The notes: a model not told the origin generated them from the letters alone. Shown: positions 40,757 through 52,084, counted from the stretch's first letter. The stretch is DNA of 64,000 nt from Allolobophora icterica (GCA_963556255.1 OY744604.1:20192982-20256981); one strand, 5' to 3'. Numbers and translations: made by a program.

Positions 40757-42600
40757 CGCTCTTAATTCTGGTTACAGACAATCAAGCTTCAGCGTTCTGC
40801 ACACCTCGCAAACTGTGGCAAACGATTGATAAGATGCTTGGTCGCGGACTCACACAACCGGATAATCTAAATACAGCTGACGAATTCCATCACCTCTTCC
40901 ACAAGAAAGTGGCTGATGTAACAGAATCCACTGCCGACGCTGCGGACCCATCCTATTCAACTACTTTGCACCGTCTATCATAATTCTCGCTTGTTTTCGT
41001 TGGTGACATTTTGTGGCTCATCCGATGCACTCCAAACGAGCAGTCAACAGTCGACCCGCTACCTACGTGGCTGCTGAGGGATTGCCCCATTTATCCTTCA
41101 AATAGTAAACCGTTCCATCTCAACTGGCAGAGCTTCAAAGTCGCAACCATTACTCCGCTACCAAAGAAACCTGGCCTAGAGAGACAGGTTGGAGAGTAGT
41201 CGATGGGTTTTTTACATATGTAAAAACTATCGACCACTCTCCAATTAACCTGTCTCTTCTGTATAAAAAGCTGGAACTGGTTGTGGTCAAGCAACTTGTT
41301 AATTACCTCAAAATCAATCAGTTAATCCCAAACAGACAGTCGGCCTATCGTGCTTTCCATTCTACTGAGACGGTTCTCGCAGATATTTTCTCTGAAATTC
41401 TTCTTGCGATTGATTCTGGAAACTTCTCTCTTCTTTCTCTTCTGGATCTGTCTGCTGCATTCGAAACAGTCGAACACGACGTACTGCTACAGCGACTGCA
41501 CTTGTGTTTTGGTATGTCATTCACTGCACTAGAGTGGATGACGTCCTACCTCACTGGCAGACAATAATGTGTCCCCCAAGCGACTATCCTTACCTGTGGC
41601 GTTCCTCAAAGTTCAGTCTTGGGACCCATTATTTTCCTCCTTTATACTGCCGACATCTTAACCATAAGATCTTAGCACGGTCTGCATGGTCTTCTCAACG
41701 CGGTTGACTCACAGGTCTATGGCCGCCCTGATTTCACCGACGTCCAGCAACTGCGGTCCGTCTCAACGAACTGCATCAGGGTGAAATGCAATCGATTGTA
41801 GCTCAATTCATCGAAGTCAGAATTTCTCTGGTGCTCGTCCTCACGCAGGGTGGACAAATTAGATCGAAGCCCTTTTATTATTGGTGCGGATGCTGTGGAG
41901 CCAAGGAACGAGGTTCGCGATCTCGGCACTCCCCCCGACAGAGGCGTATCAATGACATACACATCACAGGGCTCGTGTGGACCAGCTTCGGAATCCTGAG
42001 ACAGCTGACGTGTGTTTCTCGGTCTCTCACGCAGGATGTGACTCACCATTTCGTGCACAGTTTGATATTGAGCTGAATCGATTACTACAATTTCGCCTTT
42101 GCTGGCTTGCAACAGCGCAGTATCATTCGGCTTCAGGCGGTCATTAACGCTGCTGCTCGTCTGGTCATGAGATTAAAAAGTTCGACCATGTTACAACAAC
42201 CTCGATTCAAGATCAGCTTCAGTAGCTCAGGATAGGCGACCATAGCCATGCCCTTTTTCAACAGTTCTGCCATTTTAAGCTCTTCTAATCGCCCAGGCTT
42301 AAAAGAAATTAAGCTTGAGGGTTACCAGTTAAAACGCATTGCAATCTTCACTCGATTCTTTCAAAGGTGAAACTCACACTCTAAAATTATTTGCACGTTA
42401 TTTTAAGAACACTACAAACTCCACGTTGTCTACGTAGAAATCTCTTGTCTCTGTTGCAACTCGACTCTAATCGTCACTTTGCATCTTTGGACGTGCGCTT
42501 TGACTAATACTATAATAATACTAAGACGACGGGGCGCTTGTGTATAAGCTGGTGCCTTGGGATCAGCCTTAGAGAAGCGCTTTACAAATTTGGAGTTTAC
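40757..42600 (+). pseudogene. CR1/L2-type reverse transcriptase relic
   Basis: The plus strand carries, in order and over several frames: LWRTIDKMLGRG, STVDPLPTWLLRDC, FKVATITPLPKKPGLE, NYRPLSN, VVKQLVNYLKINQLIPNRQS and FHSTETVLADIF. LLDLSAAFETVEHDVLL, EWMTSYLTGRQ, a damaged GVPQSSVLGPIIF and YTADI follow, then scattered C-terminal blocks. The 3' UTR with AGAAGCGCTTTACAAATT ends near 42600. Stops and shifts throughout make it a fossil. It carries a palindrome at 41180-41257. Confidence 0.8.
41180..41257. repeat. Snap-back palindrome inside the reverse transcriptase relic
   Basis: AGAGACAGGTTGGAGAGTAG on the left pairs with CCACTCTCCAATTAACCTG and TCTCT on the right, around a TTTACATATGTAAA centre. 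The right arm encodes the NYRPLSN motif of the host relic, so it is native sequence. The left arm is an inverted copy of it. Confidence 0.8.
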
Positions 42601-42794
42601 AATTACAATGAAAGACTATACCTTCTATGATCATAGTGATGATAGCGCTGTTGGACCTTCTTTCATTTAAGATTTGCTTATTAATGTCTGATGTTGGGAA
42701 TACTGGTAGGGTCTACACCTACAATAGCAAGGCCAGTCACAGGCTTAAGCAGACAGTTGGCCCAGACGTCTTAATAAAAATAGGCCTTATCGTA

Positions 42795-44072
42795 ATTAGT
42801 CCCCGGCGCCGCCGCCATCCGCCGCCGCCGCCGCCGCTAAGCCCTCAAGTCGAAACCAGTCGCTAAGCTATCGACTGCTAGCGACTTAGTTTACTTAATA
42901 TTTTGCTTGTTGTTTTAATCGCGGTTTCCGAATTTCGATATGACGAAGACATCAGCAGCAGTACATGTGCAACACTTACAATACAATATCATAATCGTTT
43001 GTTGAGGAAAACAAGCTAAGCCACAACTTGGCACATTATAAGAGAAATTGTTTCCTCTATTAGTAAGAGTTCTTACATTTAATATGGAGGTTAGGGCCTA
43101 TAGTTGTTGTTTCTTTTTTTCGGTAAAGTGAATTTATGTATTCTATTGCGTAGATGGTGCTGATGATTACGAAGAGGTGGGAATAAGCAGAATGAGAATT
43201 GTCGGGATAAAGGGTTCAACCCCTGATCTTTCTTAGGACCCCACAGTTAAGTCTTCATTACACACCCCAGGGGTCGTTTCCAACCCCTTAGTTGTGCTAG
43301 TGTGATTTAACATTATTTGATAGTGAATTCTTGACAAAGTGGAGAAATTTCCATGGTGTACATGTATGCATTTTTGAATTTTCTCAACAAAGGAATTGAT
43401 TTTGATTCGAGTTTGACTTGCAAAACTGTTAGCGTTGAAATCTGCTGCTTTCAAATTTCGATGACATCAGTTTGCAAAACACGAATAAAATGTTCAACTC
43501 CACATGGATCAAAGTCTAATCCCCAGTCTTGTTCTACAATTCTCACACTGGGAATAAGTGCCGGAGAACATGATTCTCGTTCTCTGCTACTGCATGAAAG
43601 AGCCACGCATCAGCAGTTTCGGCCAACTGGTTGGCCGTAAGATCGGGTACTGCTAAATATCCTCTATGCTTCATTCGATTTATCAAACGTTCAATTTCAC
43701 AAATTCACATTAATATTAACTTCACGGTCATCGTTCTGTCCCCTGTCAGCATGCCCACATGGAATGGAGCCCATATTCCCTTATTGGACCCATATAGAGC
43801 TCATTTGAGTTCCATCTAATGCCCACGGGAATGATGGCACAGTCAGTACAGTATGCAATAAAGTGCATTATTATTATTGTTAGGTAATCAGGTATGTCCA
43901 ATAGACATACCTGATTACATGAGAAGTCGATAGCAAGTCGCTAAGTCAGTCGATAAGTCTAAGTGACTTAGTCAGTCGATAAGCATGCGACTTAGTCGAC
44001 TGAGTCGCTAAGTCAGTCGCTAACTCATCAAGTCAGTCGCTAACTCCTTAGCGACTGACTCCGGGGACTAAT
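42795..44072. mobile_element. MITE-like element with ATTAGTCCCCGG tips and GTCGCTAAG-rich arms
   Basis: ATTAGTCCCCGG at the left and CCGGGGACTAAT at the right are exact inverted complements. Next to each lie repeats of AGTCGCTAAG/CTTAGCGACT type, much longer on the right (43924-44060). A (CCG)n stretch sits at 42804-42838. The interior holds no transposase that I can recognise. The duplication, if any, is TA or shorter. Confidence 0.6.
43884..43918. repeat. Perfect 15-bp hairpin
   Basis: GTAATCAGGTATGTC and its exact inverted complement are separated by CAATA, just inside the right arm of the MITE-like element. Confidence 0.9.
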
Positions 44073-44201
44073 CGTGATAAGGCTGAAAATCACTTAAGTG
44101 AAGGTGGTTTCTGTAAAAGCTTTTCGATTTTCGTTGCAATTAATCCCGAGTTAGCAGAGTTAATGTTTAACATAGTCCTGCGTGCGTGCATTTGGTTTCA
44201 G
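44071..44201. repeat. 131-bp direct repeat, upstream copy
   Basis: It matches 45663-45793 over its full length, with two differences that I can see, and ends in the same pyrimidine tract and TTGGTTTCAG acceptor. The copies are 1592 bp apart. Confidence 0.9.
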
Positions 44202-44203
44202 AA

Positions 44204-45060
44204 TTTTTGAATTAAAAGATGCAGTGTAATTTTCTTCTAAAACTGATTTTACCGGTTCTGAGAATAATTACTTCACGCAGTAACAAAAGCACCTGTGTTT
44301 ACAAATAGGCCTACTACAGGAGAGTAGGTATATGAAACCTTCAGCATTTGAATAATATTATTAAGACATTATGATCCAGTGATCATAGTGTATTATTGGT
44401 CTGCAAGTTATATCTGTCAAGCAGTAATCTTTACAAACGGTTGACTGTTATACTGTTATGAAATACACAATGGTTGATGCATCGGAAGAAAAATTCATTA
44501 TTATTCAAAGCACGACAATTCATTTAAGTTGTAATAGAGTTCATGTCTGACACGTTTAGATGGTCGCCAGTCCTTGTTATTTCCAATACTGACGGGGCCT
44601 AATTAGACAATGGTGAACCTGAAGTTACAAGCCATTTGTGCTACGAATATTACAGATTCGGTTCTGTGATTGAATTAAGCTTAAACCAACATCACCGCCT
44701 TACGTAGTCTACGAAGCCCATATGAAAATATGCTCCTTTTATTGTCTTAATATATCCTGCCAAATGGAACCATATGTAGGTCATATGAAGTGCATGTACG
44801 TACAAGCCATACGATCTAACAATCACCATACTATTTATAGCTATTATGATTAGATGGAAATTACCCACAGCCAAGCGTATGGATTTTTAAATAATTGCGA
44901 TGAGACCCAGAAATAATAAAGAATTCTTTTCAGCCCAGCATGAGTCATGCAATCGTTTCGCCTCTGAACTTGAAGATGAAACCTGACTGGCGTTAAATGT
45001 TTTTGTCGTACGTGTTGTTACGAATTCGTCTGCCAATAATGTAAACGATGACGTGGACTT
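44204..45060. repeat. Dispersed repeat copy upstream of the CARD gene
   Basis: It aligns in blocks with 30770-31450 and, around 44760-44905, with 3889-4035. It lies between the two 131-bp direct repeats. Non-coding. Confidence 0.6.
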
Positions 45061-45662
45061 TGACTGCATACATTTATTCAACAGGTGATGCACCCATTGT
45101 CCTAGTTCTATAAGCTACAGTAACTGCTGCTACTTGATTCCCTCTATGTCCTGCTAAACCAATTATCCTACAATTCGCCTTCCAGTAAATAAATTTAAAC
45201 TTACATATACCAGCCCAAGTCACCGCTGAGCTTTGTCATATCCTAAGCGTGGCCTCCTTGCATCTGTCCTAACATCACGTTAGCCAGATTTGAACTTCAA
45301 ACTAGAATGCTTAATCTTAATCTAAGAATACCAGACTTCCATCACAATTTTATTTATCCACGATATATTCACACATTGTTATCCCCACATCGCTCTCTTA
45401 CGCTGTAACATTATGAGACCTGCTGAGACTGGTTGTTGCAAAAACTTTGGTTCAAGTCAATAATAAGATCTCGTGCTTTAAAATTTTGTACGTCGTTAAT
45501 AAGGAACCAACTGCCACAGAGTGAGACCAAACCTGTCATCTCATTATAGACATTTGCCGAAATCAACCATTTTATTTTGGTCTAGATAGCATTCATCAGC
45601 CTCAGTATCAGGATTACTGACTGTGCATGTAACATACGCCTAAAATTAATAAAAAAATCTGT
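45061..45662. other. Spacer between repeat copy and CARD gene, nothing recognised
   Basis: AT-rich with no gene. It may hold the promoter and 5' UTR exon of the CARD gene, but no sites are evident. Confidence 0.4.
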
Positions 45663-45793
45663 ATCGTGATAAGGCTGAAAATCACCTAAGTGAAGGTGGT
45701 TTCTGTAAAAGCTTTTCGATTTTCGTTGTAATTAATCCCGAGTTAGCAGAGTTAATGTTTAACATAGTCCTGCGTGCGTGCATTTGGTTTCAG
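45663..45793. repeat. 131-bp direct repeat, copy next to CARD exon 1
   Basis: It ends at the splice acceptor TTGGTTTCAG that precedes the first coding exon of the CARD gene. See the partner at 44071-44201. Confidence 0.9.
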
Positions 45794-46083
45794 AGTCTCA
45801 AATTGGAAAATGGCTCACGCTGAAACCATACAGAAGAACTACGACGTTCTCCAAAGATGTACAACTATCAATTTGTATGTGATCGATTTCCTAAGAGCAA
45901 AAGACGTCCTCGACGAAGCACAAGAATCTGACCTGAAAGCGGAAAGAAGTCATCTAAAACAACGTATTCTCTTGTTACAATGGTTGAAAGAAGTTTCTTC
46001 TCACAAATACGAGTCTTTCCTGGAGGTGATGAAGGACGCTGAGCAGGAACATGTGGCAAACCTCTTGACTGGAAGTTCTGAAG
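45794..46083 (+). CDS. CARD gene exon 1: first CARD domain
   Basis: After the acceptor at 45791-45793 comes 16 bases of 5' UTR and then an ATG at 45810 in good context (AAAATGG). The exon encodes 91 complete codons plus one base. LQRCTTINLYVIDFLRAKDV, ESDLKAERSHLKQRILLL and YESFLEVMKDAEQEHVANLL have the six-helix pattern and end motif of a CARD, a death-fold domain for homotypic binding in apoptotic and innate immune complexes. The donor is GAAG|GTTTCA, a weak consensus, but phase 1 agrees with the next exon. It is the first of three exons (45794-46083, 46828-47112, 47357-47856) whose product would be about 352 residues. Confidence 0.75.
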
Positions 46084-46327
46084 GTTTCATCTGCAATATT
46101 CGTTGTCTTCTCATTTCAACCTCAATATCTAGCCATTACATTTTGCTCAACCACTTCATTGCAAGCTACATATTCCAAAACTTCATTCATCCAACAACCC
46201 TGGGAAGCACAGCAAATTCAATAACTTGCTGAAATGTGCTGCCAAAATCCTACCTCACTCTCACTTTTCCGGTTTAAACTTTCTTTGAAATTCAGCATGT
46301 TATAGGCCTATCTTTATGGCATCACCA

Positions 46328-46391
46328 TTCAGAATAACACTGGACCAAGTGTATAAGATTATATAAGGACTTGGTCCACTGTAATTCTGAA
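46328..46391. repeat. 64-bp near-perfect palindrome in intron 1
   Basis: TTCAGAATAACACTGGACCA on the left mirrors TGGTCCACTGTAATTCTGAA on the right, with short AT-rich middle sequence. It may be a tiny hairpin MITE or a snap-back insertion. No flanking duplication is certain. Confidence 0.8.
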
Positions 46392-46827
46392 GGGCTCCAT
46401 TGGGCAAAGTGGCTTTTCTGAAATAATACTTCAACTTATGTTGAAGAATACATTGCATTCCTCCTAGCATTACCACCACTAGCCAATGCGACATACTCAG
46501 AAGATACAACAAGCATATTCATTTACACTGGACTAGAAAATATGATGACATGGCGTAAAAGAATGTGAATGAATCACAGGTGAATGAATGAATTCATTGT
46601 GTAATATTAATTCAGTTACAAATCATAGGATATCTAGCGTTGTTTTGGGTCGGAGATAGCGCTGATACAGAAGCGTGGTTTTCTTTACTTAAACGCCCAA
46701 TGTCTACAAAATTATATGGACGCTCAACTCTACTACGTTATGAAATATAGTCGGCCCTAAGCTAAATATTGGATTAATTTTAAACTAAAATGAGAACAAG
46801 ACTTGGCATGTTTTATTTTACCTGCAG

Positions 46828-47112
46828 ATGATCACTTACCATTATCGGATGCAAGATATGCGCGTTTAGTAAAAATCCGGCAAAAAATGGCGCATGTGAC
46901 ACGAATTGACACAGAATTAATTGCAGAGCTGAGACGTTCGAAGGCAATAAGCATGACAGATGCTGAGGAAATTAGAGCAGAGACTGTTGATTATGCAAAG
47001 ATTTCCAAATTGATCAGTGCAGTTATGAGACGAAGCAACCACTCCTTCAAGAGTTTTCAAGAGGTACTCAGAAAAACTCTCCAAACGGCGGCAGCTGAAT
47101 TTCTTAACGAAG
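46828..47112 (+). CDS. CARD gene exon 2: second CARD domain
   Basis: Acceptor TTTTACCTGCAG and donor GAAG|GTTAGT bound 285 bases, entering and leaving in phase 1. The peptide includes RLVKIRQKMAHVTRIDTELI, ELRRSKAISMTDAEEIRAE and SFKSFQEVLRKTLQTAAAEF. This fits a second, diverged CARD: start helix, ALL-like binding surface, then the EEIRAE helix-4 motif and the FxxFxxxL end. A whole domain in a symmetric exon can be gained or lost without a frame change. Confidence 0.78.
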
Positions 47113-47356
47113 GTTAGTCTATTGATATGATGATAGAGTAGGCCTATAATAGTAATCTTGAAAATAAATAGCCTGCCACATTTATCCATGTCCAAAGCAT
47201 TTACCTTTCTGTTCTCTATATTATAATTATTTACTAAAAGTAGCAGTCACAAATTATAGTTACCCTAGACAAATCTACGACTTAGACAATGCATTGCCAG
47301 TGCAAACGATCCAAATCCAACAATGTATGCCATATAACTCGTATCGTATGTTACAG

Positions 47357-47856
47357 GCGAGATGCCAGAGGTGCACATCAACAACAACCGACCTGATTTG
47401 GATGGACCTTTATCTCTCTCTTTTAATGATGTCATAATGAGCAAGAAACCAGGTGACGCAGAAATCAAAGACCTGCTTGCGGAAATGAACGGACTGGGTG
47501 TAAATCCAGTGAAAGCCATTCCAGGACAGAGCATAATCATCTTCATCTACTGCAAAACAGTTCATAATGCGGTGAACTTTACGCAGATCTTCAACTCTGG
47601 ACGTCTACAACATATATTAGAAAGGATTTTGAATCGACTTCTTCTAACAATCGAACCAAATAATGCGAAAAGACTTAACTCGCTTATAAATCTGGAAGGC
47701 AAGGAAGTCATCACTCTTGAGAAATTCACGGGAATTGAAGGTAATTTAATAGAAATTCTTCAACTAATTTCTAGAACTGGTATATCTGCAATAACTTGTA
47801 GCACGAAAAGCAGAGATGAAACAACATATCGAGTCAATTGCAATCATAAGAACTAA
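47357..47856 (+). CDS. CARD gene exon 3: C-terminal domain, possibly TRADD-N-like
   Basis: Acceptor GTATGTTACAG, phase 1 start, ending in a TAA at 47854-47856. The 165 residues have a disordered-looking start (EMPEVHINNNRPDLDG), then GQSIIIFIYCKTVHNAV, IFNSGRLQHILERILNRLLL and LNSLINLEG. A beta strand with a cysteine, a short helix, an S-G-x-L turn and a long helix recall the N-terminal domain of TRADD, which binds TRAF2. This is my reading of a short pattern and no more than a suggestion. An AATTAAA that could serve as a weak polyadenylation signal lies about 100 bases after the stop. Confidence 0.6.
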
Positions 47857-48192
47857 ATTTTTGTGCTTTTAGTATTTGCTACATGTATGCTTGCAACTGT
47901 TGCAACAAAACATAATTACAAGTTTCAATATTTTGAAGCAAACAATGCAATAACCTTAATTAAAGTTGTTTCGAGCAATGAAAGATGCAATTAGTAAAGA
48001 CACTATAACGTGGGTTTGCTTTGAATGTAACTGAGCATAATAGTTATAGTCAGTGACGTTGAAAATGTGGATTCAAAAGACGCCTAAAAATCCCGTTTAT
48101 ATTATAAACCTCTAAGAAGCGTGGCCGTTTCCATGGCTCTTTACCAGTAATCTCAGTCGTGGTTCATCTCCAGGCTAGACGTCTCCATGAAG
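47857..48192. other. Spacer after the CARD gene, nothing recognised
   Basis: Contains the presumed 3' UTR of the CARD gene. No other gene or repeat is seen. Confidence 0.4.
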
Positions 48193-48250
48193 GCACACAG
48201 GTTAATCTGTCTGCACACAGGTTAATCTGTCTGCACACAGATTAATCTGG
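48193..48250. repeat. 20-bp tandem repeat, three copies
   Basis: GCACACAGGTTAATCTGTCT is repeated almost exactly three times. Confidence 0.9.
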
Positions 48251-48639
48251 CTCCATTATCGGGATCAATGTTGCCTTGATAATTGAATTAGTCTCTTTTA
48301 ACTCCTTGAGAGACTGGAAATCATAGCAGGAACGTGCGAGCGCTGCCCAGCTTGCCATTGCACCATGCGAAATGTTCAAACATCTGGAGTCTTTTAGTTT
48401 CGAACATGATCATCTCAGTATTATGGAAGTCGGAATACTCTGTTTACGCACCGCAGTTGGTGATGATTCTCTATGCTCCATACCGTGAGCGCTCAGGACC
48501 AGCTCCATAAAGGATCACGTTTTCTGGTGCTTGGTTTTGCCTCATTTGATCTCAGTCCATTATTTCCAGCGACAGCACCAGGTTCCAATCCAGTGCGTGC
48601 GCCTGTGTGTCATTCGGCCACCGTGTGATTCACGAACTG

Positions 48640-48860
48640 GTCCACTTGCGGCTAAAACAGGTAAGGGCCAAGTGTGCAGCCTTGTCTTTCATCTGGTTTC
48701 ATGCTTAACCAACCAACAGTGACACCGTCAATAAATACAGAGCTCATTCGGTTGCTCCAAAGCTCTCTTATAAAGTCTACAATATTCCCACGAAACAAAA
48801 ACGAGAGGAGAAATTCACAAAGAGTTGTCCGCTCTATACTCTCTACCAACAAAATCATCT
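48640..48860 (-). pseudogene. L1/Tx1-like reverse transcriptase fragment
   Basis: The minus strand encodes VDFIRELWSNRMSSVFIDG followed by ERQGCTLGPYLF. This is the segment around the [11 protein letters not shown] motif of L1-type reverse transcriptases. Nothing further upstream or downstream in the protein could be found, so it is a short relic. Confidence 0.55.
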
Positions 48861-49239
48861 CCTCTCCTTCTGAAAGATGGCATTTTCAGAGAAGACGTTT
48901 ATAGAGACTCTAGTAATATTGTTAATGCAGTGCTTGTAAATAACTTATATAATGTTCATAGGTTGGATGATAGAAAAACAAAACAGACAAAAGCCATCAG
49001 GCGAAATATACCGATGCGATGCCACCACACAAACAGGTAGAGTCATTCATCACAACAACAAATATATAGTAATATATTGGTCGTAAAATTTCTTATTAAT
49101 TGTGCAAAAACGATATATTTTCTTATGACTATAAACAATAAAGCAACACTTTAAAGATGACTTAAAACAAGCGAGGGTGCAGACATTTTGCACTAGTATC
49201 AATTATTGACTTCATAATTGACGTGAATTAATAACATAA

Positions 49240-50935
49240 CTTAACATAACTCTTTATTGTATCTTTATTATAAAAAGCATAGATCAGTACAAAAGATGGA
49301 ACAAAAAATTAGTCATCGTACAGCCAATACTAGTTACATTCACATTGTTTAGATTGACATATCGGTTTGATGGGATACAACAGGGAGATCCAAAAGGGGT
49401 GGTATCCCGCTAGGTAGGTATCATTATAGTTTGGACATGACGAAGCAGAATTCATAATGGCTATGTTGGAGATCAATCTCCATAATACTTACATATCAAC
49501 CCATATAAGTAATCATTACGCTAACTATCATACACTGGTTAGTCTTAACTTAGGGAAAAAGCATAATCAGTAAGAAACGAAAATAGGAAGGAAAAAAGAA
49601 GAGAATAGAGGGGGTGATCTGGGAGATCCCAATATTTGTATTGATTAAATCAGATGTGTTCGTAGTGACTTTTTAAAAGATGTTAGAGATGAGAGACGGC
49701 GCAGAATGCAGGGTAATTTATTCCAGATAAAAGGGCCCATGTACTTGATCGAGTGCCTCCTGTAGTTAGTGCGGATCCTTATTGATCGAAGAGTGTCCTT
49801 GATCCTGGCATTATGACTATGCACATCCTTGGTGAAAGTAAAGTAGTTTGTGAAGTCTATCGGACGGGAACCATGAACAAATCGAAACTAAAACATCCCA
49901 GTTGGAATTGTTTTATCTGGTCAATATTTAATATTCTCAATTGCTGAAACAAATGCAAGGTGGGGGTATTAAACTTGCTCTTGGTGATAATTCGTACAGC
50001 CCTCTTTTGAAGTTTAACCAATCTGTTCAATCTAGTGGGGTAGGTTGATGCCCAGCTTAGGTTACAATATTCCAGGTATGAATGAATCAGTGTGTAATAT
50101 AAGTTAGTTAGTATATGAGATGGAAGCAGGTAAGAGACCTTGCTCATGACACCGATGTTATTGGCAATCTTAGTTCCAATATTATTAATGTGGACATTCC
50201 AAGTAAGGTGTTCATCTATATAAACACCTACAAATTTGGCTGATTTGACTTGTGGCAGCATTGGTGTTGTCAATGAGCAGTGAGTAATTCAGGTGTGGCA
50301 GCAGCTTCCTGTGTGATCTAAACAGTACAAAGTTAGTTTCGAGTAAGTTAAGCGAGAGTCGGTTAGCCCTAAACCAATCGGCAATAAGTGCTAGTTCCTG
50401 ATTTGCAATGTTAAATGAATCCTCGATCGATCGGTTAAACAGAAAGATATTGGCAAATAAGATAAAGCTCAATATAGAGGAGGCTCTATGAAGGTCATTG
50501 ATATAGATTAGGAATAATAGGGGTCCTAAATTAGAGCCCTGGGGACACCATAATTTATTATTTTAACTTTAGAGGTGGCTCCAATACAATTAACACATTG
50601 CAGTCTTTTATCAAGGTAATTTTGAAACCAATTAAGCTGGATGCTTCTTACCCCATATTTTTTCTAGTTTCTTAAGGAGTGTAGTATGATCCACTGTGTC
50701 AAATGCCTTGGCTAGGTCAATGAATATTCCTAGTGAGAATACATTGTTATCAATGGCCTGTGTAATTTTGTCCTGCAGGTTAATCAGTGACATAGCAGTA
50801 GAGTGACCAGTTTGAAAGCCGTGTTGTAGGGGGGTAAAGGAACTTATTTTGATAACGTAGCTTTAGAGTCTCACATACATGAATTTTTCCAGGAGCTTAG
50901 CAAAGTAGGGCTCTACTTAAGCGACAGACGCAGGA
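49240..50935 (-). pseudogene. CR1/Daphne-like reverse transcriptase relic
   Basis: From 50935 down, the minus strand gives FDTVDHTTLLKKL and QGSNLGPLLFLIYINDL, then SILSFILFANIFLF (YADD box degraded) and ADWFRANRLSLNLLETNFVLF. A frame at 50273-49857 follows with SAKFVGVYIDEHLTWNVHIN, LIHSYLEYCNLSWASTY and LVKLQKRAVRII. Then comes a long 3' UTR, an AATAAAG and a TTATGTTAAGTTATGTTAT tail near 49222-49250. It is in the same family as the twin-primed copy at 31800-33300, but more complete and in one orientation. Confidence 0.75.
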
Positions 50936-51177
50936 CATACATCCGTGCGCATTGAGGCAAACTAGTTATCGGCGAGGGTCTTCTTCCCAGGGCGGATTTT
51001 ACTTGTGTTTCGACTTAATTATTAAGGCACAACGTTAGTCAATTGCCGCAAGAAAATTTGCACATGACGCAGCTGACAAAAAGCAGCCCTTAAATATTTC
51101 TAGAGCTCCATTCTTAGTTATCATTCTCTTATTTCTCGCTACAGTTGAATTATTGTTGTTTGTGATATTGTTTCTAG

Positions 51178-51298
51178 GACGGTCGCAAAGAAGACGTAGA
51201 GCAAGGAGACGTAAAGAAAAGAAACGTAATAAATTATGACCATAGTTCATCAGCGTACGCGGATGAAGGCATGGGAGGAAAGTTACAAGACATGCAAG
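51178..51298 (+). CDS. Small exon, copy 1 (HSSSAYADEGMGG), possibly decayed
   Basis: Flanked by TTGTTTCTAG and CAAG|GTAGCT. The frame giving NYDHSSSAYADEGMGGKLQD matches the exon at 56527-56634 in its second half, and the introns on both sides are also related. The exon is 121 bases, so it enters in phase 0 and leaves in phase 1, whereas its twin is phase 1 on both sides. A one-base indel has either disabled it or changed its partner exon. Function of the encoded peptide is unknown; the spaced tyrosines and acidic residues look like an unstructured linker. Confidence 0.5.
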
Positions 51299-51837
51299 GT
51301 AGCTATAGAAGTCATCGAATTAGATTTGAATATACAAGATGAATTATTCTGGTCTGTTTCGCATAAATCGTCAGTGTTCTCTACATGTTGTTCTTTTAAA
51401 TCAACTTGTATTTTCAACGCTCGTTCAGACTTAACACCAACTTGAAGATACGGATTCAGATGTCTATAGTGAGAACATTTTCAAAGCCCCAATAACATAC
51501 ATAAAATCAAACGAGCGTTAGGTATGCTCAATTCAATTTAGTTCATTTTTACTCTGACTGCACATTGCAACAGTAGCAATTCTCTCCTAATCAATTACTT
51601 TTTAAATAATGTCATCATGCTACAAGTAGGTAAATTTTGCTACGATTTTCAAGGTTTTATTTAACTTTAAATAGCAAAGTATTTACTTTAATCGGGAATA
51701 AATGACTTTTTAAATCGGCTAATTTTGCAACATATCGACTTTTGAAACTTTCTGTAATTCGTGATAGACTTACAAATTAAAAATGTAGTCATTATCTAAG
51801 TGTTGAAACGATATTGCCATAGCAATTACTATTACAG

Positions 51838-51884
51838 ATAACAGTTTAGCTGATTTGGAAGAAGAAACATCTTGGTCTACTGAT
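51838..51884 (+). CDS. Start of an exon cut off by the assembly gap
   Basis: A good acceptor (ATTACTATTACAG) is followed in phase 1 by DNSLADLEEETSWSTD, an acidic linker-like peptide. The sequence then runs into 200 N. Confidence 0.45.
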
Positions 51885-52084
51885 NNNNNNNNNNNNNNNN
51901 NNNNNNNNNNNNNNNNNNNNNNNNNNNNNNNNNNNNNNNNNNNNNNNNNNNNNNNNNNNNNNNNNNNNNNNNNNNNNNNNNNNNNNNNNNNNNNNNNNNN
52001 NNNNNNNNNNNNNNNNNNNNNNNNNNNNNNNNNNNNNNNNNNNNNNNNNNNNNNNNNNNNNNNNNNNNNNNNNNNNNNNNNNNN
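51885..52084. other. Assembly gap (200 N)
   Basis: Unknown bases. Exactly 200 N suggests a scaffold placeholder, so the true distance may differ. Confidence 0.99.

Noticed and set aside
51434..51520. Possible exon reading DVYSENIFKAP
   Set aside because: Acceptor is weak and the frame meets a stop before any good donor.
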